The notes: a model not told the origin generated them from the sequence alone. A DNA stretch of 57,449 nucleotides from Microbacteriaceae bacterium (GCA_025464995.1 JAODMO010000041.1:1-57449); one strand, 5' to 3'. Counted from the stretch's first letter, positions 9,123 to 18,547 are shown. Made by a program: numbers and translations.

Positions 9123-9399
9123 CCACGGCGTGCGGGCGGAGAAATCGTCGAAACGGAGGACGGAGCCGCTCGCCGCGCTCGACGAGAGGTAGCCCTGCAG
9201 CCCGACGGCGCCCGACGCCTGCAGTGCCGGTGTCGCGTCCGTCGCCGTGGCCAGCCACGCCGCGGGCTCGCACCCAGGCGCTCGCGCAGTACAGGGCGGT
9301 GCCGGCCTTGCTGCCGACCACGGTCGCGTACGCCCCGGTTTCCGTCGGAAGGTCGGCGAGCGGGAAGTCGACGCGGGCGTCCGCCGCCGCCCGCGGCAC
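9123..9399 (-). pseudogene. Remnant of a secreted LamG-like/beta-sandwich repeat protein
   Basis: Two minus-strand frames carry recognisable pieces. One (about 9262-9399) reads ADARVDFPLADLPTETGAY then TVVGSKAGTALYCASAWVR. The other (about 9123-9269) reads EPAAWLATATDATPALQ then GAVGLQGYLS...LRFDDFSA. Both match the start and end of an extracellular repeat common in actinobacterial PKD/LamG-type surface proteins, but the middle of the repeat is missing and the frame changes, so this is a deletion remnant antisense to the fatty-acid genes. No start or stop belongs to it. Confidence 0.6.
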
Positions 9400-9451
9400 C
9401 CCGGGGAGGACGGTCGCTGCAACTCGAGGGGTTGTGCGCGAGACTGGAGTC

Positions 9452-10312
9452 GTGACCGAGTCCCCGCGCTACACGACCATCGCCATCACCAGCCCGGATG
9501 GCGCGACCTCGGTGGTCGAGGCGTTCGGCGACAGCGGCGACGCGGTGCTGTTCCTGCCGGCGCTCGGTGTGCCGCTGCACTACTACCGGCCGCTGCTCGC
9601 GCGGTGGGCTCAGCTCGGCTACCGTGTCTTCGCACTCGAGCTGCGCGGGATGCCGCAGAGTTCCACGACCGACGTGCGCGCCAACGACTTCGGCTACAAC
9701 CACGCGCTCGCCCTCGACATCCCGGCCGCGATCGCGCAGTCGCCGCTCGCCGGCGAGCGGTTCATCGCCGCGGGCCACAGCCTCGGCGGCCAGCTCGCCC
9801 TGCTCTATTCGGCCGGCCACCCCGACCGGGTTCGTGCCGTCGTGACCATCGCGAGCGGGTCGAGCCACCACGGTGCGCTCACCGGGGTCGCGGAGCGCGC
9901 CCGGCGTCGCGTGCAGGTGACGACCATCCGCGGCGTCTCGCGCCTGCTCGGCTACTTCCCCGGGCACCGGTTGGGATTCGGCGGTCGACAGGCGCGAACG
10001 ATGATGGCGGACTGGGGTTTCGAGGGCAGGCACGGCCGCTTCCGCATCGCCGGCAGCAGCGCCGACCACGAGGCCGAGCTCGCCGCACTCGACCGGCCGG
10101 TTTTCATGCTCACCCTCGACGGCGACCCGATCCTCCCGCGGGAGGCGTCCGACGCGCTCGGCACGCGGTTGCGCACAGCAGCACTCGACACCGTGCACGT
10201 CGACCGCGCGGAGAACGGCGGTGAGCCGTTCGACCACTTCCGCTGGGCGCGACGCTCCCCCGACGTGGTGCTCGATCCCCTCCTGCGCTGGCTCGCCTCG
10301 ACCCTCGCCTAG
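9452..10312 (+). CDS. Alpha/beta hydrolase
   Basis: A 286-residue alpha/beta-hydrolase fold protein. The nucleophile elbow is GHSLGG (S110), an ELRG turn at 63-66 follows strand 4, and the acid (LDGDP, about residue 224) and a C-terminal His (FDHFRW) are in the usual order. The frame is open far upstream, but that part overlaps fasR antisense to the LamG remnant; the GTG at 9452 begins the first hydrolase-like residues. Substrate unknown. It stands between the FasR-like regulator and fabD with a 91-bp gap to fabD, so a lipid-related substrate is only a guess from position. Confidence 0.8.
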   Translation: MTESPRYTTIAITSPDGATSVVEAFGDSGDAVLFLPALGVPLHYYRPLLARWAQLGYRVFALELRGMPQSSTTDVRANDFGYNHALALDIPAAIAQSPLAGERFIAAGHSLGGQLALLYSAGHPDRVRAVVTIASGSSHHGALTGVAERARRRVQVTTIRGVSRLLGYFPGHRLGFGGRQARTMMADWGFEGRHGRFRIAGSSADHEAELAALDRPVFMLTLDGDPILPREASDALGTRLRTAALDTVHVDRAENGGEPFDHFRWARRSPDVVLDPLLRWLASTLA

Positions 10313-10403
10313 CGCCTCGGTTGTAGACACTCGCCAAGACGATTCGAGAATCTCAGTGGAGTGTGCACAGCGGCGGGTGCGAGGGTGCTGGCAGACTGGG
10401 GGC

Positions 10404-11327
10404 GTGATCGTTGTTGTAGCGCCCGGACAGGGCTCCCAGACTCCCGGCTTTCTCGAACCCTGGCTCGCGGAGCCACGCTTCCGCGACCAGCTCGCGGGCA
10501 TCTCCGACGCCGTGGGCATCGACCTCGTGGCCCACGGCACCACGAGCGACGCCGAGACGATCCGCGACACCGCGGTCGCCCAGCCCCTCATCGTCGCCGC
10601 AGGCCTGCTCACGCTCAGCGCTCTGTTCGCCGACGGTCGTCGTGATCGTGTCGCAGGCGTGGCCGGGCACTCGGTCGGCGAGGTGACCGCGGCCGCCGCC
10701 GCTGGAATCCTCAGCGAGACGGATGCCGTCGCGTTCGTGCGGGAGCGTGGATCGGCCATGGCCGCCGCGGCCGCCCTGACGCCGACCGGCATGAGTGCCG
10801 TCCTCGGCGGCGACGAGGCCGAACTGCTGGCGCGTCTCGACCAGCTCGGTCTCCAGCCGGCCAACTTCAACGGCGGAGGCCAGATCGTGGTCGCCGGCGC
10901 CGCCGACGCGCTCGACGCCCTGCGGGAGAACCCCGTAGCCGGGTCGCGCGTCATTGCGCTGCAGGTCGCCGGGGCCTTCCACACGCGTTACATGGAGCCG
11001 GCCGTGGCGCACCTGCGCGACTTCGCCGGGACGCTCGGCACGAACGATCCGACGCTCCCCATCTGGTCGAACCAGGACGGACAGCGCGTGGCATCCGGAG
11101 CGGAATTCGTCGACCTCATGGTCGGCCAGGTGTCGTCGCCCGTACGCTGGGACAAGACCATGGCGGCGTTCGCGCAGGCCGGCGTGACGGGACTCATCGA
11201 ACTCGCCCCCGCCGGGGCGCTCACGGGCCTCGCCAGACGCGGGCTCAAGGGCGTGCCGACCGTCGCGGTCAAGACCCCCGACGACCTCGCAGCAGCATTC
11301 GACCTGATTGACGGTATCGCAGCATGA
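10404..11327 (+). CDS. fabD: Malonyl-CoA:ACP transacylase
   Basis: Loads malonyl groups onto acyl carrier protein for type II fatty-acid synthesis. The 307-residue sequence has PGQGSQ at 8-13, the nucleophile S90 in GHSVGE and the catalytic His in GAFHTRYM (about 193). GTG 10404 is the start that leaves a family-normal N terminus. The stop overlaps the fabH start by 4 nt (ATGA), showing translational coupling. Confidence 0.96.
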   Translation: MIVVVAPGQGSQTPGFLEPWLAEPRFRDQLAGISDAVGIDLVAHGTTSDAETIRDTAVAQPLIVAAGLLTLSALFADGRRDRVAGVAGHSVGEVTAAAAAGILSETDAVAFVRERGSAMAAAAALTPTGMSAVLGGDEAELLARLDQLGLQPANFNGGGQIVVAGAADALDALRENPVAGSRVIALQVAGAFHTRYMEPAVAHLRDFAGTLGTNDPTLPIWSNQDGQRVASGAEFVDLMVGQVSSPVRWDKTMAAFAQAGVTGLIELAPAGALTGLARRGLKGVPTVAVKTPDDLAAAFDLIDGIAA

Positions 11328-12328
11328 GCAAGCCCACTCTCCAGCAATCGACCGGCGCACAGTTCACGCGCATCTACAGCTATGGCGCTGCCCGCGGCGA
11401 CCTCGTCGTGCCGAACGAGGAGCTGATCGCGCCCATCGACTCGAGCGACGAGTGGATCCAACAGCGCACCGGCATCATCACGCGCACCCGCGCCTCCAAG
11501 GCTGTCGGCGCGGTCGACCTCGCGACAGAAGCCGGTCGTGAGGCGATCGAGAAGAGCGGCATAGCGCCCGGGCTGGTCGACCTCGTGATCGTGGCGACGG
11601 TCAGCAATGTGCAGCAGACGCCGTCCATGGCCGCCGTCGTCGCCGACCGCGTGGGCAGCAACCCCGCCGCCGCGTACGACACGAACGCCGCGTGCGCCGG
11701 CTTCAGCTACGCCGTCACCCAGGCGGATGCCCTCATCCGTTCGGGTGCCGCGCATTATGCGCTCGTGATCGGTGCAGAGAAGCTCTCCGACATCGTCGAT
11801 CCGACCGACCGGTCGATCTCGTTCCTGCTCGGTGACGGCGCCGGTGCCGTCGTGATCGGCCCGAGCGAGACGCCCGGTATCGCGGCTCCCGTGTGGGGCT
11901 CCGACGGCTCCAAGGCCGCCGCTGTCGGTATGAACGCGACCCTCACGCAGTTCCGCGACGGCGAGGCCGAGTGGCCGACGCTGCGCCAAGAGGGCCAGAC
12001 GGTCTTCCGTTGGGCGGTGTGGGACATGGCCAAGGTCGCCAAGCAGGCGCTCGAGGTCGCGGGAATCACGTCGGCCGATCTCGCCGCGTTCATCCCCCAC
12101 CAGGCGAACATGCGCATCATCGACGAGTTCGCGAAGCAGCTCGGCCTGCCGGAGACCGTGGTGATCGCGCGCGACATCGCGACCACGGGAAACACCTCGG
12201 CCGCGTCCATCCCCCTCGCCACCCACCGCTTGCTCGCCGAGCATCCCGAGCTCTCGGGCGGCTTCGCCCTCCAGATCGGCTTCGGAGCCGGACTGGTCTT
12301 CGGCGCCCAGGTGATTGTGCTGCCCTGA
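11324..12328 (+). CDS. fabH: 3-oxoacyl-ACP synthase III
   Basis: Condenses an acyl-CoA primer with malonyl-ACP to start fatty-acid synthesis. The 334-residue sequence has the Cys-His-Asn triad: C124 in NAACAGF, His in FIPHQANMRI (about 262) and Asn in TTGNTSAAS (about 292). The start ATG overlaps the fabD stop. A 78-bp gap with a possible -10 (TAAACT near 12363) follows before acpP, so acpP may also have its own promoter. Confidence 0.96.
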   Translation: MSKPTLQQSTGAQFTRIYSYGAARGDLVVPNEELIAPIDSSDEWIQQRTGIITRTRASKAVGAVDLATEAGREAIEKSGIAPGLVDLVIVATVSNVQQTPSMAAVVADRVGSNPAAAYDTNAACAGFSYAVTQADALIRSGAAHYALVIGAEKLSDIVDPTDRSISFLLGDGAGAVVIGPSETPGIAAPVWGSDGSKAAAVGMNATLTQFRDGEAEWPTLRQEGQTVFRWAVWDMAKVAKQALEVAGITSADLAAFIPHQANMRIIDEFAKQLGLPETVVIARDIATTGNTSAASIPLATHRLLAEHPELSGGFALQIGFGAGLVFGAQVIVLP

Positions 12329-12406
12329 GTGCGGCGCTCCTGCCCCGCACTCCACCTGCCCTAAACTAACTCTCGGTCAAACGACACACCCTTTAGGAGA
12401 AAAACC

Positions 12407-12655
12407 ATGGCATTGTCCACCGAAGAAGTTCTCGCCGGCCTCGCCGAGCTCGTCAACGACGAAACCGGTATCGCTACGGATTCGGTCGAAATGGACAAGT
12501 CGTTTACCGACGACCTGGACATCGACTCGATTTCGATGATGACGATCGTCGTCAACGCCGAAGAGAAGTTCGACGTGAAGATTCCCGACGAAGAGGTCAA
12601 GAACCTCAAGACCGTCGGGGACGCCGTCACCTTCATCACCGCAGCACAGGGCTAA
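12407..12655 (+). CDS. acpP: Acyl carrier protein
   Basis: An 82-residue acidic four-helix protein. The phosphopantetheine attachment site is S41 in DDLDIDSIS, the DSI variant of the common DSL. It carries the growing acyl chain between FabD, FabH and FabF. TTTAGGAGAAAAACC precedes the ATG, the strongest ribosome site in the fab block, in line with the high level at which ACP is usually made. Confidence 0.96.
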   Translation: MALSTEEVLAGLAELVNDETGIATDSVEMDKSFTDDLDIDSISMMTIVVNAEEKFDVKIPDEEVKNLKTVGDAVTFITAAQG

Positions 12656-12740
12656 GCGCCTTCCATCCGCGGCTGGCCGGTCGCCCTGCGCCCGGCCACG
12701 CCCGCGAATGAGACACGTGAACAGAACTAAGGATGTCGTT

Positions 12741-13979
12741 GTGACCAAGAAAATCGTCGTCACCGGTCTCGGTGCCACCTCTCCGCTCGGCGGAACCGCC
12801 CCCGAGTCCTGGGCGGCACTGCTCGCCGGTGAGTCCGGCGTGCGCCCGATCGAGCACGACTGGGTGGCGCAGCACGACTTGCCCGTGACCTTCGCCGGAC
12901 AGGCCAAGGTGCGGCCGGAAGACGTGCTGGAGCGACGCGAAGTGAAACGCCTCGACCCCTCCAGCCAGTTCGCCCTCATCTCCGCTCGCGAGGCATGGGC
13001 GGATGCCGGCATCACCGACGTCGATCCCGACCGGGTCGGAGTCGACTACTCGACCGGCATCGGCGGCCTCTGGACTCTCCTCGACGCGTGGGACACGCTC
13101 AAGGAGAAGGGTCCGCGTCGCGTACTCCCCATGACCATTCCGATGCTCATGCCGAACGCCGCCGCCGCGGCCATCAGCATGGAGCTCAAGGCGCGTGCGT
13201 ACGCCCGCACCGACGTCTCCGCGTGCGCGTCGAGCACCGAGGCGATCGCCAACGCCTACGACCACCTGCAAAAAGGCTACGCCGACGTCATCATCGCCGG
13301 CGGAACAGAGGCGGTCGTGCACCCGCTGCCCATCGCCGCCTTCGCCGCGATGCAGGCCCTCTCGAAGCGCAATGACGAGCCGCAGACGGCCTCCCGGCCG
13401 TACGACGTGACCCGCGACGGCTTCGTACTGGGTGAGGGCGCGGGAAGCATCATCCTCGAGACCGAGGAGCACGCTCTCGCCCGCGGCGCTCGCATCTACG
13501 CGGAGCTCGCCGGTGGCGGGGTGACGAGCGACTCGTTCCACATCACGGCGCCCGACCCCGAGGGCTCGGGTGCGGCTCGCGCCGTGCTCGCGGCTCTCGA
13601 GCAGGCCGGCGCGACCGTCGACGACGTGATGCACATCAACGCCCACGCCACGAGCACCCCGGTCGGCGACATCGCCGAGTACAAGGCGCTGCTCGCTGTC
13701 TTCGGCGAGCGGGTGCACGACATCCCGGTCTCGGCGACGAAGGCGGCCACCGGCCACCTGCTCGGCGGAACGGGAGCGCTCGAGGCGATCTTCACCATCC
13801 TCGCCCTGCACAACCGGCTCGCTCCCCCGACCATCAATCTCACGGAGCAAGATCCGGAGATCCTGCTGGATGTCGTCACGAGCCCCCGCGCGCTCGACCC
13901 CGGCGCCCTGCTCGCGATCAGCAACTCGTTCGGCTTCGGCGGCCACAACGCCGTCGTCGCGTTCCGCACCTACAACTGA
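12741..13979 (+). CDS. fabF: 3-oxoacyl-ACP synthase II
   Basis: Elongates acyl-ACP by condensation with malonyl-ACP. Of 412 residues from GTG 12741 (AAGGATG about 6 nt upstream), the Cys-His-His triad is seen: C162 in SACASST, His in NAHATSTPVGD (about 300) and His in ATGHLLGGTGALE (about 337). The closing NSFGFGGHNA is typical. An upstream ATG at 12708 would add 11 unusual residues. It converges on DUF3145 with a 6-bp gap and no terminator hairpin. Confidence 0.96.
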   Translation: MTKKIVVTGLGATSPLGGTAPESWAALLAGESGVRPIEHDWVAQHDLPVTFAGQAKVRPEDVLERREVKRLDPSSQFALISAREAWADAGITDVDPDRVGVDYSTGIGGLWTLLDAWDTLKEKGPRRVLPMTIPMLMPNAAAAAISMELKARAYARTDVSACASSTEAIANAYDHLQKGYADVIIAGGTEAVVHPLPIAAFAAMQALSKRNDEPQTASRPYDVTRDGFVLGEGAGSIILETEEHALARGARIYAELAGGGVTSDSFHITAPDPEGSGAARAVLAALEQAGATVDDVMHINAHATSTPVGDIAEYKALLAVFGERVHDIPVSATKAATGHLLGGTGALEAIFTILALHNRLAPPTINLTEQDPEILLDVVTSPRALDPGALLAISNSFGFGGHNAVVAFRTYN

Positions 13980-13985
13980 TCGGCG

Positions 13986-14489
13986 CTAGCCGACTTTGTG
14001 CAGCCACACCACCTGGCTGTCGCTCGACGCGTGACGGAACGCCTCCAGCTCGTCGTCCCACGCCTGGCCGAGCGCGAGCCGCAGTTCGCGGTGCAGCTCG
14101 AGGGCGTTCGAGCCCGCGAGCTCCATCGCGTAGCGCAGTCGGTCTTCCGGGATGACGACGTTGCCGACCGAGTCGGTCTGGGCGTAGTAGATGCCGAGGT
14201 CGGGGGTGTGCATCCAACGACCACCGTCTCCGCCCGATGACGGGTCCTCCGTCACCTCGAACCGGAGGTGTTCCCAGCCACGCAAAGCCGAGGCGATCTT
14301 CGCACCCGTGCCCTGGGAACCCTCCCAGTAGAACTCCGTGCGCTGCACGCCCTTGAGAACGGGCTGTTCAGCCCACCGGAAATTCACGGCACGATCGAGG
14401 GCGCGCCCCGCCGCCCACTCGATGTGAGGACAGAGCGCGCGAGGAGCGGAGTGCACAAAGAGCACTCCGCGAGCGTTGGGTGCAGTCAC
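13986..14489 (-). CDS. DUF3145 family protein
   Basis: A 167-residue protein typical of Actinobacteria, with a basic/aromatic N half (CPHIEWAAGRAL, FYWEG) and an acidic C half (EDRLRYAM, WDDELEAFRH). Molecular function is not known; the gene is regularly found beside fabF in this group, as here. GTG start with ACGGAGAAG upstream. A CATAAT hexamer about 100 nt upstream on the minus strand (near 14593) could be its -10. Confidence 0.9.
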   Translation of the reverse strand: MTAPNARGVLFVHSAPRALCPHIEWAAGRALDRAVNFRWAEQPVLKGVQRTEFYWEGSQGTGAKIASALRGWEHLRFEVTEDPSSGGDGGRWMHTPDLGIYYAQTDSVGNVVIPEDRLRYAMELAGSNALELHRELRLALGQAWDDELEAFRHASSDSQVVWLHKVG

Positions 14490-14643
14490 GATCTTCTCCG
14501 TTCGGTTAGGTGCGACTTCCCCATCGACCTGCAGAACGGATGCGCGTGACCGCGCGTATCAAATTGTGTGAGCGGCGAGCCGCTGCCTGCATTATGACGG
14601 ATGAACCTCCGAAATAACAAGCGAGTAACCAGCGGCGCGGCGG

Positions 14644-16311
14644 CTACTTGGCCTGGCCGTAGTCGTCGACGACGGCCGTGGTGATCGGGAACTGCACCGG
14701 CATGGCGCCGAAGATGAGCCGGCCGGCCTCCGCGGCGGCGTCACGGAGCTGCTCGACCACGCTGTCGGCGAGGGCCGCGGGCGCGTGCACGATGACTTCG
14801 TCGTGCAGGAAGAAGACGAGGTGCGGCCTCTCCACGAAGGAGCCGCCGGACAGCTCCCACAGTCGACCGCGCAGTCCCGCCATCCAGCACAGCGCCCACT
14901 CCGCCGCCGTGCCCTGCACGATGAAGTTGCGCGTGAAACGGCCCCAGCTGCGAGCCTGGCCCCGAGCGGCCCGCCGCAGCGCCTCGGTGCCGTCGGCGGC
15001 CGCGCTCTCCTGCAGTTCGCGCCAGTCTTCACCCGGCAGGGGCGAGCTGCGGCCGAGCTGGGTCGTGACACTCTCGCCTCGTTCCCCCGCACGCGCCGCC
15101 GCCTCGACCATGGCTATCGCATCGGGGAACGCCCTCGTGAGTGCGGGCATGAGCCGACCGCCCTCTCCCGCCGTCGCGCCGTACATGGCCCCGAGCATCG
15201 CGACCTTCGCGTCGGCGCGGGACTTCACGGCACCGCTCGCGACAATGCCCTCATAGAGATCGCCCCGGCCGGCCTCCGCCATCCGTCGGTCACCGCTCAA
15301 CGCGGTCAGGATGCGGGGCTCCAGCTGGGCCGCGTCGGCCACCACGAGTTTCCAGCCCGGGTCTGCGACGACCGCGCCGCGCACCTGCTTCGGCAGCTGC
15401 AGCGCGCCGCCGCCGTTCGCGCCCCAGCGTCCCGTCGCCGCGCCGCCCGGAACGTAGTCGGGGCGGAAGCGCCCGTCAGCCACCCAGGTGTCGAGCCAGT
15501 TCCAGCCGTTCGCGGTCAGCAGGCGCGAGAGCTTCTTGTACTCGAGCAGCGGCGCGATCACGGGATGCGACAGCTGCTTGAGTTCCCACGACCGGGTTGA
15601 GGCTACATCGAGGCCCGCGCGCCGCAGCGCCTTGAGCAGGTCGGCCGGCGAATCCGGGTTGATCTCGGTCGAGCCCACCGCCAGCCGCATGTCGTCGAGC
15701 AGCTTCTGCAGCCGAGCCGGCCGTTCTACCCCGACCGGGCGCGGACCGAGGAGGTCGGCGAGAAGACGCTCGTGCACGTCGTTCTTCCACGGCAGTCCGG
15801 CGAACTTCATCTCACACGCGATGAGGGCGCCGGCGCTCTCGGCCGCGAGCAGCAGCCCGATGCGCCCTGGCTGCTCCGAGTCGGCGATCGCCTCGCCCTG
15901 CAGCACGAATTCGGCCACGGGGTCGATGGGCGCGTCGATGACGGGGTCGTCGTCGAGCTCGAAGAGCACGCCGTGCGTCTCGGGTCGCTCCAGGAGGGGC
16001 GTCGCGGCGTCCCACGGGCCACGGGGTGCGCGAGCCAGGGCCGACTCGGCCGTCAGCGCGGACGTGCGCAGGATGGCGTGGCAGAGACGCAGGTCGACGC
16101 AGCGCCCTACCCGCACACCCGCGGCGAGCAGGTGCGGATACCACCGCGTCGTGTCATCCCACACCCAGCGCGGATGCTCCCTCTCGAGTCGCTCGACCCA
16201 GGCGGGCAACTCCGCGGTCGCAATCGCGTCCGCGCCGCCGAGCCGTGCCCTCGAGTCGTCGAAACGGAGCGCGGTCGCCCCGCGGGCCGTGCGGGTGAGG
16301 ACGACGTACAC
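14644..16311 (-). CDS. Bifunctional 3'-5' exonuclease / family A DNA polymerase
   Basis: A stand-alone PolA-like protein of 555 residues without the 5'-nuclease domain. The N half (about 1-190) holds a diverged 3'-5' exonuclease-like region. The C half has the polymerase motifs: A in VVADAAQLEPRIL (about 325), B in SRADAKVAMLGAMYG (about 361-375) and C in FFLHDEVIVHAP (about 500). Repair or lagging-strand roles are plausible but unproven for this subfamily. It is monocistronic; 154 bp separate it from DUF3145, and 415 bp upstream hold no gene I recognise. Confidence 0.88.
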   Translation of the reverse strand: MYVVLTRTARGATALRFDDSRARLGGADAIATAELPAWVERLEREHPRWVWDDTTRWYPHLLAAGVRVGRCVDLRLCHAILRTSALTAESALARAPRGPWDAATPLLERPETHGVLFELDDDPVIDAPIDPVAEFVLQGEAIADSEQPGRIGLLLAAESAGALIACEMKFAGLPWKNDVHERLLADLLGPRPVGVERPARLQKLLDDMRLAVGSTEINPDSPADLLKALRRAGLDVASTRSWELKQLSHPVIAPLLEYKKLSRLLTANGWNWLDTWVADGRFRPDYVPGGAATGRWGANGGGALQLPKQVRGAVVADPGWKLVVADAAQLEPRILTALSGDRRMAEAGRGDLYEGIVASGAVKSRADAKVAMLGAMYGATAGEGGRLMPALTRAFPDAIAMVEAAARAGERGESVTTQLGRSSPLPGEDWRELQESAAADGTEALRRAARGQARSWGRFTRNFIVQGTAAEWALCWMAGLRGRLWELSGGSFVERPHLVFFLHDEVIVHAPAALADSVVEQLRDAAAEAGRLIFGAMPVQFPITTAVVDDYGQAK

Positions 16312-16726
16312 CCGTCAATTGTGCCGCGTGCCGGCGACACCGTTCGACGCACCGTTCGCTCCGCCCCGCACGATGCGGCACGCCCCGCCCCTGCACGACG
16401 CTCAGCGTCGTCGACCGCGCGGGGGTCTGTCGCGCGCGGCTGTTCCTACGGGCGCCAGAGAGTCAACGGTCAGCCGAGGAACAACGGCCACTGTCCCGCG
16501 GCGATCACCGAGGCGAGGATCGCCGAGTTCTCGAGAAGTCGATCACTTGGAGTTCGGCGTCGCCAGAACCCGGGTCCGCAGGTCCGACCCGGAATAGGGG
16601 TTCGCCGCGATCGTGGGCAGGGCGGCACCGGCAGTCGAGGTCAGTTGCCGGATTCTGGCCGTTCTCGACGGAGATCAGGGAGCGCCATGTCACGGATGCG
16701 CGTCGGTTGCGGATGCGCCGTCGGCG
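16312..16726. other. Gene-free stretch, 415 bp
   Basis: No convincing gene. One minus-strand reading ends NSAILASVIAAGQWPLFLG and a stop near 16473, which looks protein-like, but it has no start and no family I can name. Possibly the tail of a lost gene. Confidence 0.4.
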
Positions 16727-17560
16727 CTACTCCTCGTGCAGCAGCGAGCCGTCCTTCTGCAGCACGTTCTTCTCGCCCGCCTCGATCGGCACCCGGAAGC
16801 GGTTCTGCTTCGGGGGCATCGGGCAGTTGAAGTTGTAGCTGAAAGCGCAGGGCGGCAGCACCGCGCGGTTGAAGTCGAGCGTGATGGTGCCGTCGGCGTT
16901 GGGAGCGACGAAGAGGAACCGCCCGACGCTGTAGGTCGTATCGCCGCTCGTCGAGTCGGCGAAGACGAGCTGCAGGGCGCGACCGGCTCTGTAGGCGGCG
17001 AGGTCGTAGTCGACGCCGTCCTTGGTGAATGTGATCTCGCCGGGCACCACCTGGTCGCGCGTCTTGCCGTTGTCTTTGAGGTGCTCGAACCCGACGGCCT
17101 TTCCGCCGGGGATCTCCGTGAACTTGGCCGTGATGACCCACTCCGGGTTGTAAGGAAACGCGTCGATCGATCCGAACTTCTGAATCTCCTCGGAGTTCGC
17201 GTCCCACACACGCAGGGCGTAGTTGCCCTCTTCGCTCGCGATTACGAAGCCCGTCTTGCCGCCGCCGAAGTCGATCTCGCCCGGCGCGTCGGAGTCCTTG
17301 CCGCGCACGACCGCCTCACCATCGACGAGCACGCCGTCCACGGTGATGTTGTCGGATGCCGCGGCCTTCACCAGGAGGCCCGACCCACCCTCGGGCAGCG
17401 GAGCCCAGACCCCCGGCACGCCGTAGATCGACTGCTCCGAGTCGATCCACTGGGTGTTCACGAGCGCCAGGTTTCCCTTCGGCTGCACGACGCTCATCTC
17501 GCGGCGCTGGTGGTACGTGGCGAGCTGGCCTTCGGGCGTGGTCGTCGTGGTGTCGGTCAT
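16727..17560 (-). CDS. DUF1684 family protein
   Basis: A 277-residue soluble protein. The C-terminal part carries the DUF1684 pattern: GRFLFVAPNADG, LDFNRAVLPPCAFSYNFNC, then PKQNRFRVPIEAGE. The N half is beta-rich (WAPLPEGGSGLLVKAA). There is no signal peptide with this start. ATG 17560 is chosen because AAGGAT lies about 8 nt upstream; two in-frame ATGs further up lack a ribosome site. Biochemical role unknown. Divergent from the small acidic protein at 17669. Confidence 0.88.
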   Translation of the reverse strand: MTDTTTTTPEGQLATYHQRREMSVVQPKGNLALVNTQWIDSEQSIYGVPGVWAPLPEGGSGLLVKAAASDNITVDGVLVDGEAVVRGKDSDAPGEIDFGGGKTGFVIASEEGNYALRVWDANSEEIQKFGSIDAFPYNPEWVITAKFTEIPGGKAVGFEHLKDNGKTRDQVVPGEITFTKDGVDYDLAAYRAGRALQLVFADSTSGDTTYSVGRFLFVAPNADGTITLDFNRAVLPPCAFSYNFNCPMPPKQNRFRVPIEAGEKNVLQKDGSLLHEE

Positions 17561-17668
17561 AGGGTCCATCCTTGTCGAGGTCTCAGCCATAACCAAAAGA
17601 GACACGGATATATTGCAAGCCCGACCGCGGTTTATCGATTGGCCGCCACCGGGTGTAGCGTCCCGATC

Positions 17669-17869
17669 ATGACTGACAGCACTGGCATGACCGACGACGA
17701 GAAGCGACGAGACCAGCTCCTGCGCCTGTCCGGTTCCACCGAGGCGGACGCGGCGCCGCGCATCACCGTGGAGGAGACGGAGAGCGGCGTGAAACGCATC
17801 GACGTCGCCGAGACAGCCGCCGTGCGACCGGGCGATCCCGACAACGACGATTCCGACAGCAAGGAGTAG
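17669..17869 (+). CDS. Small acidic hypothetical protein, 66 aa
   Basis: Begins MTDSTGMTDDEKRRDQ and ends DDSDSKE, highly charged and probably disordered. No ribosome site is evident; GTGTAGCGT 15 nt upstream may be part of a promoter for a leaderless or short-leader message. The frame is open upstream through DUF1684 antisense, but the composition changes at this ATG. Short charged proteins like this are common and uncharacterised in Microbacteriaceae. Confidence 0.6.
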   Translation: MTDSTGMTDDEKRRDQLLRLSGSTEADAAPRITVEETESGVKRIDVAETAAVRPGDPDNDDSDSKE

Positions 17870-17872
17870 CGG

Positions 17873-18547
17873 TCAACTCCCCGTCGGCTGCCGTCGCGAG
17901 ACCCACAGCACTCCTGCCGCGCTGAGCCCGATGACCGCGGCGATCAGCAACACGAAGAAGGCGACGGAGAGATAGCCGTTCGGCGAGTTGTTGGGGTCGA
18001 GGAAGGGGTAGGGGTACCAGTAGCGGGTGCCCGCAGCCTCGCCCGTCGTCAGCGGACCGCGCACGAGAGTGTAGGCGACCCACGCGATCGGGAACACGAG
18101 CACCGTCCAGATGCGGCGCGCGTGAAGCTGCGTCCGTCTCGGTGCGAAGATCCAGTCGACGAGGAGGTACACCGGCGCCACGACGTGCAGGATCTCGTTC
18201 GACCAGCCGAGCGTCGACCCCTGAGGCAACTCGATGCCCCGCAGCAGGAGGTTGTAGACGATGCCGGTGACGACCATGTAGGTGACGACGGATGCCCGCA
18301 CGAGCGTGTAGCCCGGTGAGTCGTCACCGCGGCGGACGACGAGCATCACGGCCCCGACGACGAGCACGACCGCAGCCGCCACGTTCGACTCGATCGTGAA
18401 GAAGCTGAAGAAGTTGACGACGCTCACGACGGTGCCCGTGATGCCGGTCGCCCGCCAGTAGTCGACACTCGTGGCCAGCTGGCCGATCACGGCGGCGGCG
18501 ATTGCGCCCGCGAACACCAGCCGGAGGGCGACGAACAGGGGTTTCAT
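17873..18547 (-). CDS. Pr6Pr family membrane protein
   Basis: A 224-residue polytopic protein with about six membrane segments (roughly 5-25, 35-53, 60-80, 90-108, 115-132, 145-165 and a C-terminal one near 190-212). NFFSFFTIESN, HVVAPVYLLVDW and the RYWYPYPFLDPN loop are typical of the Pr6Pr/FAR-17a-like family. Function unknown. ATG 18547 is chosen by family length; longer in-frame readings are arginine-rich. It lies 3 bp after the convergent acidic gene's stop. Confidence 0.85.
   Translation of the reverse strand: MKPLFVALRLVFAGAIAAAVIGQLATSVDYWRATGITGTVVSVVNFFSFFTIESNVAAAVVLVVGAVMLVVRRGDDSPGYTLVRASVVTYMVVTGIVYNLLLRGIELPQGSTLGWSNEILHVVAPVYLLVDWIFAPRRTQLHARRIWTVLVFPIAWVAYTLVRGPLTTGEAAGTRYWYPYPFLDPNNSPNGYLSVAFFVLLIAAVIGLSAAGVLWVSRRQPTGS

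Noticed and set aside
8906..10984. A 692-codon minus-strand open frame across fasR, the hydrolase and fabD
   Set aside because: Low-complexity Arg/Ala/Pro/Glu composition and fully antisense to three conserved genes.
16312..16726. Possible gene tail ending NSAILASVIAAGQWPLFLG
   Set aside because: Protein-like but without start, ribosome site or family; kept only as a note.
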